This document shows positions 33,543 to 44,000 of a stretch of 52,821 nt of DNA, in pieces. The notes under the pieces were generated by a model. It saw only the letters and a list, made by a program, of their open reading frames with translations. It was not told the origin of the DNA and made no database searches. Source of the DNA: CAZXDS01 sp964639525 (GTDB lineage: Bacteria > Bacteroidota > Ignavibacteria > Ignavibacteriales > Melioribacteraceae); the NCBI GenBank assembly GCA_964639525.1, contig CAZXDS010000001.1, forward strand, positions 1-52,821. The letters run 5' to 3'. A program made the position numbers and the translations under genes. Every line of letters starts with the position of its first letter. Position 1 is the first letter of the stretch.

Positions 33543-34385
33543 TCAAGCACTCACCAAAGATAATAATTTTGAAAGCTTCTGCTTCATTTCTTTACGATGA
33601 ACAATAAAATCAACAAAACCGTGTTCCAATAAAAATTCGCTTCGCTGAAAGCCTTCCGGCAAATCTTTTCCGATTGTTTGTTTAATTACACGAGGCCCTG
33701 CGAATCCAATTAATGCTTTTGGTTCCGCGATATTAAAATCGCCCAGCATAGCATAGCTTGCAGTAATTCCGCCAGTTGTCGGGTCGGTTAATATTGAAAT
33801 ATAAGGAATTTTAGCTTCGGATAAGCGAGCAAGACGCGTACTGGTTTTTGCCATCTGCATCAACGACAAAACTCCTTCCATCATTCTTGCACCGCCACTT
33901 TGCGAAATTAAAATCATGGGAATTTTTTGTTCGTAGGCTTGATCTATAATTCTCGAAATTTTTTCACCGACAACTGAGCCCATACTGCCGCCGATAAACT
34001 TAAAATCCATACAGGCAAATGCTACTTTTTGTCCTTCTATTTTACCGAGTCCTGTTTTCACTGCATCGTTAAGCCCTGTCTTTTTAATAGAAGCGGATAT
34101 TCTATCGGTATATTTTTTTGTATCGCTAAATTCAAGCGGATCAACCGATTTCATTTTTTTGTCATATTCCTTGAATGAATCCTTATCCAATAAAATGGAA
34201 ACATATTCTGAACTGCCTATTCTAAAATGATAATCACATTTAAGACAAACCCATTTATTCAATTCCAGTTGTTTTACGTGTATAATTTCACCGCATGATT
34301 TGCATTTTATCCACTGTCCGTCAGGAATGTCAGCTTTAATACTTTCCGGTGAAATATTTTGTTTCGATCTTTTAAACCAAGCCAT
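33543..34385 (-). CDS. accD: Acetyl-CoA carboxylase carboxyltransferase subunit beta
   Basis: Transfers CO2 from carboxybiotin to acetyl-CoA in fatty acid synthesis. The 280-residue protein has the four-cysteine zinc ribbon (C28, C31, C47, C50) and the crotonase-like core with KIPMILISQSGGARMMEGVL and LTDPTTGGITASYAMLGD. All Cys are present. The start shares its last base with the DUF1573 gene stop. No accA follows. Confidence 0.95.
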   Translation of the reverse strand: MAWFKRSKQNISPESIKADIPDGQWIKCKSCGEIIHVKQLELNKWVCLKCDYHFRIGSSEYVSILLDKDSFKEYDKKMKSVDPLEFSDTKKYTDRISASIKKTGLNDAVKTGLGKIEGQKVAFACMDFKFIGGSMGSVVGEKISRIIDQAYEQKIPMILISQSGGARMMEGVLSLMQMAKTSTRLARLSEAKIPYISILTDPTTGGITASYAMLGDFNIAEPKALIGFAGPRVIKQTIGKDLPEGFQRSEFLLEHGFVDFIVHRKEMKQKLSKLLSLVSA

Positions 34386-35110
34386 TATTTTTCCTTTGGA
34401 ACAATGTTAATAAATATTGTAATTATTTCTCGAGGATTACGTAAATCATTTGAATAAACCGTAACTGTCCTTGTAATTTTTCCAGTACGATTAGCCGAAT
34501 TAAATTTGATGCTCAATTCGCCGGAAGCTCCGGAAGTCAATATATTTTTGTCTGTATTTACGGATACGTATTTCGCCGAAGATTCTAATCTTTCAATTTG
34601 CAATGTGCCTTTTCCTGTGTTCGTGAACCTAAGTTTGCCGGTTACAATAGTTCCGGCATGAACTGTTCCAAAATTGTACTGTGTAGAAGACAAATGAATT
34701 CGGGGTCCCTTGTCCATTTTTTTTGATAGTTCACTTGTAACAACATTTCCGGTAAACGACAAACGCATTTGAGGATTTTCAGTATCATTTGAATAAATAT
34801 AAACGTGCTTTCTCTGCAATCCAGACCTGTGGGCTGAATTGAAAGTAATCATAATGTTTGTTGAATCTCCGGGCGGAAGTATTTTCTTAGCAGGTGTGGC
34901 AGCCGTGCATCCGCATGAAGCACGCACTTTAACAATTTTAAGATCCGCATCGCCTTTATTTTTAATAACAAAATTATACTTGATTAACTTCCCTTCCTGA
35001 ATGTCGCCAAAATGATGGTTTGTTTCGGGAGCAAATATTTTTGGTGATTTGTTTTGTGCAAATAACATTGCAGAAATAAATATAAAAATAAACAATAATT
35101 TACCTTTCAT
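34385..35110 (-). CDS. Exported DUF1573 protein
   Basis: A 241-residue protein with a signal peptide (about 1-19) and two DUF1573-type Ig-like repeats (residues about 27-115 and 130-235). The first carries the signature HHFGDIQEGKLIKYNFVIKN, then KVRASCGCTAATPAKKILPPG. The second has YNFGTVHAGTIVTGKLRFTNTGKGTLQIERL but lacks the CGC. DUF1573 is common in Bacteroidota envelopes; its function is unknown. It is translationally coupled between tsaB and accD. Confidence 0.8.
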   Translation of the reverse strand: MKGKLLFIFIFISAMLFAQNKSPKIFAPETNHHFGDIQEGKLIKYNFVIKNKGDADLKIVKVRASCGCTAATPAKKILPPGDSTNIMITFNSAHRSGLQRKHVYIYSNDTENPQMRLSFTGNVVTSELSKKMDKGPRIHLSSTQYNFGTVHAGTIVTGKLRFTNTGKGTLQIERLESSAKYVSVNTDKNILTSGASGELSIKFNSANRTGKITRTVTVYSNDLRNPREIITIFINIVPKEK

Positions 35111-35772
35111 TTTTTCACCTTAACCTTAAAATTTTTGAGATAGTTTGGTTCGATATAATTATAGTCAAAAGTTAATAAATCCTTTCCATAAATATAAGCC
35201 CATCTTGCAATACTTATTGCCGAAGGTGAGCTCATTTCCGAATCGACATTACCGGTATAATTTCCAAATATTTTATTTTCTTTGAATTCTGATTGCTCAA
35301 TAAAGGAAGATTGAACAACCTTTAATTTTTCTATAACTGAAATATTTTTCCCATTCTTTTGAAAAGCTGTGAAATAAAATTCATCTCGGTTTGCCTTGTT
35401 TGCAATGCAAAACCCAACTCCATCATTAACATAATGAGATATTTCAAAAGCAAAAGCATCAAAAGTAGGAACCGGAATTAAAGGCAAACCCGCACCGTCT
35501 GCAATCCCTTTTGCAGCAGCCATACCAATTCTTAAACCGGTAAACGAACCCGGACCTCCTGATATTGCTACTGATTTTATATCCGGCATTGTTAATTTTA
35601 ATTTTGAAAGTGAATCCTCAATCAGCTCAAACAGGATTTCGGAATGTATATTTTTTTTATTTACTCTACACTCGGAATAAATATTGTCATCCGTCAACAC
35701 TGCGGCGCTACACAAATTGCCTGATGTTTCTATGGCGAGAATCGGCAAAATATTTTCAATTGTTTCAATCAA
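35107..35772 (-). CDS. tsaB: tRNA N6-threonylcarbamoyladenosine synthesis protein TsaB
   Basis: TsaB pairs with TsaD (partly present at 52169-52821) and works with TsaE to make t6A37 on ANN-decoding tRNAs. The 221-residue protein has the ASKHA-like start ILAIETSGNLCSAAV and the family stretch AISGGPGSFTGLRIGMAAAKGIADG. Length is normal for TsaB. It starts a short operon tsaB-DUF1573-accD, with a 4-bp overlap at the first junction. Confidence 0.93.
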   Translation of the reverse strand: MIETIENILPILAIETSGNLCSAAVLTDDNIYSECRVNKKNIHSEILFELIEDSLSKLKLTMPDIKSVAISGGPGSFTGLRIGMAAAKGIADGAGLPLIPVPTFDAFAFEISHYVNDGVGFCIANKANRDEFYFTAFQKNGKNISVIEKLKVVQSSFIEQSEFKENKIFGNYTGNVDSEMSSPSAISIARWAYIYGKDLLTFDYNYIEPNYLKNFKVKVKK

Positions 35773-35851
35773 TATTATTTACTTTTTAATTATCATAATT
35801 GATATTTTCACATTTTTTCATATCACTTTTAAATGTGGAAAATATACTATT

Positions 35852-35969
35852 CACAAAGTAGTTTTTCACAGAATCCGAGATCGGATTTTGATTTATAGAA
35901 AAACTCACTTTAGTCTCTCTTAAAAAGAGAGAAAATTTTTGTAAAATCCGAAAACCACTTTGCTTTGTG
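35852..35969. repeat. Palindromic repeat between tsaB and tsaE
   Basis: CACAAAG (35852-35858) and CTTTGTG (35963-35969) are the outer arms. Inside, AATCCGA-GA-TCGGATT, TCTCTCTT/AAGAGAGA and AGTAGTTTTTCACA facing AAAACCACTT make a nested, imperfect palindrome. Parts of it match the repeat at 8779-8896. No gene is seen here. Confidence 0.6.
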
Positions 35970-35994
35970 TATAGCTGATTATTTTTAAGAAAAA

Positions 35995-36429
35995 TCAGAT
36001 GACAAATTTAATAGAAATTTCCCGTATCTCCGCATCGGATTTTTTAAAGTCTATGCGATAAATATTTTTGGCAGGAAAAGCTTCAGGAAACATATCTGCC
36101 CATTCAATTAAAATTACAGCTTCGCCATCGTCAAAGTACTCTTCAAATCCAATATCTTCAAGTTCCCTAAAGTTATTAACTCTGTAAAAATCAAAATGAT
36201 AAATTTTTAGTTTTCCGTAATATTCATTTACTATTGAAAATGTCGGACTTGTAACACCTTCAATTCCCAGAGCACTGCAAAGCTGCTTTACAAAAAAGGT
36301 TTTGCCAGAGCCCAAGTTACCATTCAGCAAAACAATATCTCCTTCGGAAAGTACAGTTGCAAATTGTTTTGCAATTTCGCCTGTTGCCTCTTCACTATCC
36401 GAAACTTTAACAAACGGAAATTTCATCAA
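35995..36429 (-). CDS. tsaE: tRNA threonylcarbamoyladenosine ATPase TsaE
   Basis: TsaE is the ATPase partner of TsaB and TsaD in t6A synthesis. The 144-residue protein has the Walker A GNLGSGKT (37-44), TSPTFSIVNEY (about 60-70) and a Walker B-like strand with VILIEWADMFPEAFP. All the expected family features are present. It overlaps porX by 4 bp and so is cotranscribed with the sprA-porX unit, the one odd point about its context. Confidence 0.93.
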   Translation of the reverse strand: MMKFPFVKVSDSEEATGEIAKQFATVLSEGDIVLLNGNLGSGKTFFVKQLCSALGIEGVTSPTFSIVNEYYGKLKIYHFDFYRVNNFRELEDIGFEEYFDDGEAVILIEWADMFPEAFPAKNIYRIDFKKSDAEIREISIKFVI

Positions 36430-38003
36430 GCTTTGCTTTCCAATGTTACTACAGGTAAAATCATCTCTTCCATTGATATTCCTCCGTGCTGAAAAGTATC
36501 TTTATAATGACTCAAATATTTATGATATTCGGTCGGATACACGAAGTAATAATCCTCTTTAGCAATTATATAATTTTGAATTATTCCCCTATTCGGCAGC
36601 ATATAGTCTTTGTAATTTTTTACAAAAACGGCGTGCTTGTTTTCCGCTTTTAAATTTCGTCCGTACTTAAATCTTAAATTTTTTGATGCTTCTTTATCGC
36701 CAAGTACTTTAGCACCACGCAAACACCGGATACTTCCGTGATCAGTAGTAAGTACAATTTTAGCATTTTTCATCGAAGCAATAACTTTTAAAGTACCAAG
36801 CAATGAAGAGTGCTGAAACCAGCTATTTGTAAGCGAACGATATGCTGATTCGTCCGGAGCGATTTCTTTCAGCAAATCCGAATCCGAACGACCATGAGCA
36901 ATCATATCCAAAAAATTTACCACAACAGCCATAAAATGAGTTTTTGAATGCGACTTAACATTTTGTTCAAACGCTTTACCTACTTCAGGATCAATGATTT
37001 TCATATACTTTAAATCTGTCTTTAATTTTATATGCCTGCTGTCAATAAGCCTTTGCAGAAGTTCTTTTTCATTTTTATTCATGCTCCTTTCATCATCATT
37101 ATTTCCCGATACCCATAAATCAGGATAGCGTTCCTGAATTTCAGACGGAAACAATCCTGAGAATAAAGAATTTCTTGAATACGGTGTAGCCGTTGGAAGA
37201 ATTGAATAATAATAATCTGTGCTGATATTAAAATATTTAATCAGATGCTGCTCAATAACCTCCCACTGATCTGCTCGCATGCAATCAAGAATAAAATAGA
37301 AAACCGGACCATCAGCATCATCAATTAAAGGAACAACGTAGTTATCAAATATTTCGGGACTCATAACCGGCACATCCGATTCACCAACATTGTGAACCCA
37401 ATCAATGTAATTCCGCTCCACAAATTTACTAAACTCACTATTACATTCTTTGTACTGTTCGCTCAGCGTTTGTCTCAAATCTACATCTTTATGCTCGTCA
37501 AATATTTTACTCCAACTTACAAGCTTAACATAAATATCAATCCAATCCTGATAATCCATTGGTTCCAGCAGTCTTTGGCTCATTTTATTAAAATCTTGAA
37601 GATAATCTTTCGCTACATATTCATCGGATATTTGTTTTCCCTGAAGCTGTCTTTTACACGCCATTAATATTTGAGAGGGCAAAACCGGTTTAATTAAATA
37701 GCCGTCAATTTTACTCCCAATAGCATCGTGCATTAAACTTTCTTCTTCACTTTTTGTAACCATTACTACCGGAATATTTGGAGAAATTTCTTTAATTCTT
37801 GAAAGTGTTTCTAATCCGCCCATTCCCGCCATCATTTCATCCAAAAAGATTAAATCATACTGATTGTTTGAAACCATCTCAACTGCATCTTCACCATTGG
37901 CGGCAGTATCTACGTCGTATCCTTTTTCTGTTAAAAACAAAATGTGAGCACGTAGCATTTCAATTTCATCATCTACCCATAAAAGTTTGTTATTATTCTG
38001 CAT
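36426..38003 (-). CDS. porX: PorX-type T9SS response regulator (REC plus PglZ-like domain)
   Basis: PorX controls the type IX secretion system. The 525-residue protein has an N-terminal receiver domain with the acidic pocket D11-D12, the phospho-acceptor D55 (LIFLDEMMAGMGG) and T83/K84. After a linker comes a PglZ (alkaline-phosphatase-like) domain, with the metal-binding Asp in FILDCMRADQWEVIEQHL, then MIAHGRSD and LTTDHGSIR. The REC plus PglZ pairing defines PorX. It lies 14 bp downstream of sprA and overlaps tsaE, a clear operon. Confidence 0.93.
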   Translation of the reverse strand: MQNNNKLLWVDDEIEMLRAHILFLTEKGYDVDTAANGEDAVEMVSNNQYDLIFLDEMMAGMGGLETLSRIKEISPNIPVVMVTKSEEESLMHDAIGSKIDGYLIKPVLPSQILMACKRQLQGKQISDEYVAKDYLQDFNKMSQRLLEPMDYQDWIDIYVKLVSWSKIFDEHKDVDLRQTLSEQYKECNSEFSKFVERNYIDWVHNVGESDVPVMSPEIFDNYVVPLIDDADGPVFYFILDCMRADQWEVIEQHLIKYFNISTDYYYSILPTATPYSRNSLFSGLFPSEIQERYPDLWVSGNNDDERSMNKNEKELLQRLIDSRHIKLKTDLKYMKIIDPEVGKAFEQNVKSHSKTHFMAVVVNFLDMIAHGRSDSDLLKEIAPDESAYRSLTNSWFQHSSLLGTLKVIASMKNAKIVLTTDHGSIRCLRGAKVLGDKEASKNLRFKYGRNLKAENKHAVFVKNYKDYMLPNRGIIQNYIIAKEDYYFVYPTEYHKYLSHYKDTFQHGGISMEEMILPVVTLESKA

Positions 38004-38017
38004 AATTTTTCCTAAAA

Positions 38018-41000
38018 TTATTGTATTGAAATCCGAACGTCGAGTCCGGCAATATTAGTTTTTGTTGCNNNNNNNNNNNNNNNNNNNNNNNNNNNNNNNN
38101 NNNNNNNNNNNNNNNNNNNNNNNNNNNNNNNNNNNNNNNNNNNNNNNNNNNNNNNNNNNNNNNNNNNNAATAAAGGCAGTTCAAAACCTGATTTTGAAAA
38201 ACTAAACGATATATTAATATCGCGTGAAAATGTTTCAGTAATTTTCCGAGTTGAAATTCCAAGGTCATAACCTGTTTTTGAATTAAATTTAAGCGAGCCT
38301 GTTAAATCTCCTCCCCAAAAAGAATCAAATGTTAAATTCATTCCTAACAGTGGCGTAAAACCATAACTAATTTTTTGTGATTGCGTTTCCTGATTTCCGT
38401 CCGGTGTAATTTTCCAGCCTTCAAAATAGCTCGAAGTATAGCTGTGATTTAATGAAATCCTTTTTGCCAGTCCTTTAAGTAACTTTATCTTCTCCAATCC
38501 GGTCCAAGAAACTGACCAATTAGGACGAGGAATATACTGCACAATTTTTGACAATACCGGTACTTTAGACAATAGTGGAATAGATTCCATCCCATCTCGA
38601 AACGCCAATGTTAAACTGGCATTTCTATCCACTGCATTCCTATCATACAATTCATTAACCTTATCAATTCCCGAGCTTACAAATGGAAGAAAGAACACTT
38701 TTGGCAAAGAAAGAAAAGATCTGTCAATACTTCCGGTTGAAGTAATATTATTAACAAATACATTTCCTTGTTCGTCAGTGGTAAGAGATGTAGTTTGGTT
38801 TCTTCCCCAATTTACTTTCCAGCTTAAATCCAGTTTTGCACCTTCCCACAGTGGACGTGATGTTTTAAAATCCAAACCGTTTGATTTTTTAAAATTATCG
38901 GAAAGCACACCGTTTGGCGCCCGCGCACCGAGATCATTTGAAAGTCCAAACTGAAACGCCCGTGAAGGTCCGTTTTCAAAATTATTTGAAAAGCCCCAAA
39001 AAGATTTGAATCCGGTTCCTGAACTCGCTAATCCTGACCCCGATTTTGAATTTGATTGCCGATAGTTAACACTAATTCGTTCATAATCAAAAAATATCCA
39101 TTTTGCAGTAGAAGCTAAAAAGTTTAGTCCTTTATTTATCAATGTAGGAGAATTATCCTCTTCTTTGGCAACCTCAGTTTTAACTTCTTTAGTTGTATCC
39201 TGAACAGTAGTTTTAGTTGATGGTTTGCTTACACTTTCTCTATTTCCACGCGCACCCCGTCTTCCCCTACCTGCTCCATTTCTTCTGCTACCTGATTTTT
39301 TAGTATTTCTTTTAGATGGAGTACTTTTAAAAAGCGGATCAAAAATTGATTTTAATCTTATTTGCATTCCCGCAGTTATTGTTGAAGAATTCCCTGCACT
39401 TCTTCCAAGACTTTCCTGTCTAAAATCCCTCTGCCACAAATATGAAGCCGTATATCCAAAATTAAGAGTAAAATATTTATCAAACCCAAAAATTGAAGGC
39501 AGCTTCGGTTGAGTTTTGATAGAAATATTTTGTGAATATTTATAATCATTTCCGAAAAAGGCACCTTTAAATATATCATGCCATATTTCAGATTCCGACC
39601 TTTCAAAATTATCCGCATCATTTAACAAATATGTAAGCGATGAAGAAATATCCATCTTATAATTTAGTCCGATATTGATTAACCCGTCTTTAGTTATCGC
39701 CCAATTAAAACCAAATGATCGTGCGGTAGTGAAATCACTGCTTATAGAAGGCTTGATATTTATTCCACGCGTTTGACTAAAATTTCTGTTACGCTTTGCT
39801 GTTGCATTTAAGGATAATGTTTGCGGAGTGTAATTAAACTTGGCATTTTTATAATCTTTAAATATTTTAAAGAATCCGCCAATAAGAGGAATATCAGCAA
39901 ACTTAAAGAAATTAGCACTACTGAACTTAAGGTTGTAACGAGCACTAGCATTCCAAACCCAATTTTTTTGGCTAAGTGTTGTCGGGTTACGACTAAAACT
40001 TCTATTATAATTAAATGCAAGCGAAACGTTATTAACAATATCCTGAATGTACCAATGACGTGTAGGAATTTTTAGTTTGAAATTAGAAACCGACCACGAT
40101 TCCGATGTATTTACTGTGTAAGTATCTTCAATTAACTGTCTTTCTGCTTGAGCAACGTCAACATTTTCCAATTTTTTCTGCTCTATAGATTGCCTTTGCC
40201 GCGTGGCAGCTTCTTTTACTAAAATATCTGTACCGGGAATATACAACGGCTTGGCTACAGATTCTGTCCTGGAATAAACTAAATTAAAATTACTGCCCTG
40301 CAAATTAAAAGGGAGTAATTTAAGTACATCTAATTTTACCGATAAACCCCAGTTCCTACTATCAACTCTGTTTCCAAATTGTTGATTTAATTTATGAAAA
40401 TATGGATCTGTCTGACTCATGTTAACACTAATAGTTGCAAAATCTGCAAGTTTAAACGCTGCATTAGCACTGTAAGCCCAGCCTTTTGTATCATTTGCAC
40501 CAAGAACGCGCAGCTCATTCAGCCAAACTTGACCGGATATTTTATCATCAAAAACATCAAAGCCGGATTTTTGCGGAGTATTAAAAATACCAAATTGCAA
40601 AAATGTAATTTTCGTTAATGTAGGTTTTCCCCTAATTCCATAAAAATGCCCCGGTTTCCCTTCCACAGGAACTTCAAACAAATCGGGTGTAGGAATTGAA
40701 TCTAAATCACGAATTGATTTAATAGTCGTAAGTTTTGCAAAATCAATAAATATATTTTTCCATCCTCCACGTAATGGCTGTTTATATTCGTAATAGTTTA
40801 ATGTATCGGTACCAAATCTAAAATAAATATCGGCGCTGTGATCATTTAACGATTCGTAATGAGAAACCGAACCACGCGAAGAATCTTCATCTCCAAAAAC
40901 AAAAAGTTTAAGTTCTTTGTAATTAAAAACATCCAAGGGACGAAACAAATATTTAACGACGTCTCTATGGTCTCCTTTTTCTAAGTCTTTAATTGTTAAC

Positions 41001-44000
41001 TGCAAAGCCTGCTCGTTTTTTAACACAGTCTGAGTTGTTTGTGTTTTATCTCTTTCCTGAAAAACTCCCGGAGGACTCTTATAACTCGGGTTATCTTCGA
41101 CACTTACTGTTGAAATTAGAAGCGTTGTATCAGATTCAGTTACTCTCGGCGGATCTAATATTTTTTGCCACTGATTACCTACAAGATTAAAATCATAAAT
41201 TCTGGCATGAAACTCAGAGTTTAAATTTGAAACCCAAAGTCTTATTGATTCAACAACAGTAAAAGTCGGATTTCCTATTTCCTGTGTAAACTCTTTTAAA
41301 GGAATTTTATATTGGAACCAATGATTTTCCCCTCGTCCGCCAATAAATTTATTGGCTGCACTTGTATCTAATGGAATTTCATATCTGAAATAATTATTCA
41401 CCCTATCAAGAGTAAAGTTTCTATTAAGGTCTTCACTATCCGGCACTCTTCCCAAATCAGAAAGTATTGCATTCCCCTGAGTACCATTAATTTCGACGTA
41501 ATTATCCGGGTTAGTACCGGTACCAATCTTAAAATTATCATTACTCGGGTCAGGGAAAACATCAGTTATTCTACTTCTCTCTTCTCCATCTTCAATTCCG
41601 TCAATTCCGGTATCTTCACCTTGATCAAGTAAATCATTTTGATTTTTATCTTCAGTATCCAATTCTCCATTTGGGATAACATCCTCGCTAATTTCACCAA
41701 TATCCAAATTGAACATTGCATCAGTTGGGGTACCCGGACTTAGTTGAATCCAAAATTCTATTGAAGTGATATTCTGCTCAACCAAGTTGTTAGCTGAAGT
41801 GGAGAGTCTTTTCATCATTCCACCCCAATTTTTTTGCGGTTCAGTTTCAAAATCGGTTGTAGGAACATAATTATAAGAACCACGCTCTGTGGGACGCACA
41901 ATCATATCAAGAACTGTAATCTGCTGATTCTGCGTGGAAACGCTCTTTCTATCACCAAATATATCGGGAACCTTAACATCTGACGGCAGCACATTATACC
42001 AAAATGTTTTTGCTTTGTAAGACATTTGCGCCAACTTTGACAAATTCCCAATACCTACCATATCGTCAGGAACAGAAAGATCAGACCAATTTCCATAACT
42101 AATTCCCACAGGAATTATTTTTTTTGCACCTTCAAAATCATCAACATAAGCAATGCTTTGTCCGGCATCATCAGCAATTGTACTCTTCTTAGTATTTGGA
42201 TCCGGACTCATGTAAGCAAATTCGCCTCTAACTGTTAATGAACTCATCTCGGAAGTAGAAAAGACTTTATCCAACCCTTTTGTAATAAATGGCAAATTCA
42301 TCTGAGTTCCAAAATCCAAGCCCATAATTGTATTGTTTATCGGCTCTTCACCAATTCTTACTTTTTCACTTAACGTTTGCTGATTTAATGTTAAAAATGA
42401 AAATCCGAGATGTGTTTTTTTACTAAAATCATAAATACCTCTAAAACCAAACAGCGTTTTAGAAGCAAGCTGGAACAAATCATTTTTTTCGTAACTTATT
42501 TTTAAATTTGCTCCCGGTACAAGTGCTGCATCATTTATAATATTTACTTCGCCAATATTGTAATCAACTTGATAATCAACACCTTTCTTTAATTCTCTGC
42601 CATCCAATGTAACTCTCACTGAATTTTCAACCGCGTTAAATCCAATTTGAAATTTGGATGTTACCGATGCTGAATACTCTCCGGTCATAAGCCATTTATC
42701 TTTATCCCTATCCTGCTTTGCAAATGTTACTGTAGTATCATAAACCGCTTGATACCTTTTATCAGCATCAAGATTAGCAGGGTAACTATTACCAAACGGC
42801 TGTAGCTTAGGAAAAACAATTTCCCCGGTTGAAGACAAAATGGTACGCCCGGGGAAAAAGTCGAACTTACCGTCAGGTTGTGTACTAGTACCGCTTTCAT
42901 CTGTTTTATCAAGTTCAAATGCTTGTAAAAATTTCACACCGTTCAACTCGGGAACAGGTTCTTGCCCATCAAGTGCATAATTTATATTGAATTTAAAACC
43001 TTCTTTCTTAATATCCCTGCCTCCAACAGGATAGAAATTACGCAGTTGCAATTTCCAGGCTGTAGTATAACTCGGCTGTAAGTTTGGCGGTTTTACTAAT
43101 TTAAGGACAATTGTTTTACTCGTATCATTTTGAATATCTTTAATAAATTCACCGTAAAACAAATCATCTGTTTGGGATTGGCTATTTGGTCCTTCAATTC
43201 TATATGCAACGGCTATTGCATCCTGCTGCTGAATTTGATTAATAAATGTTATATAGCCGGTATGTTTTTCATAAATATAATCAACACCTGGAGTAAGAAG
43301 TAAAAATCTTCTATTGACCACACTCCGCCCATTTACCGTTTCGAGAAGTGTATCGCGTCTGGTATCGTAAAATGTATTGGGATCTTCCCCATCCTTTCTT
43401 GATCTCAAATCAATAAAAGCACTTCCTTTTCTTTCCTTCGGATTAAAAATACCTTGATAAGTTTTCCAAACTTCAATGTCCTTTATTTCATAAAAAGTTG
43501 CATTTTGATTTGGATTAAATGTTGGAAATCCATAGTACAAATAGAAAAAATTAAATGCGGAAGAAGTGTCAGCATAAACCGAATCAATAAAATAATGGTT
43601 AGTAGAATAATTATAAGCGTGAAGTTGAAAATCCTGATTAGCTGAACCACCGGTTACATTAACTTCCTGCACTTCACTCTTTTTTTGTGAAGCTAATGCT
43701 GTTAATGAAAATGGGCCCATTTGAAATCTTGCTTTAATTCCAAATAGGGCTTCACTGCCGCCAACCAACGGAGTTGTTTTTAACGATACATTTCCCGCTT
43801 CAATACTTTGAATAATTTCATCATCGTAGCCTGTGTATTTCAAACTCAATTGATTTTCATACTGAAATGTTCTTTCAGTATTCCAATCTGCATTGATAGC
43901 CAATTTATCACCAATTGTTCCGGTAACGCTTATTTGAACCTGTTGTTTAAAATCAGGTTCGTTTTTTGTGTTGCCAAGTGCCGATGCTGTAACTCCTTCG

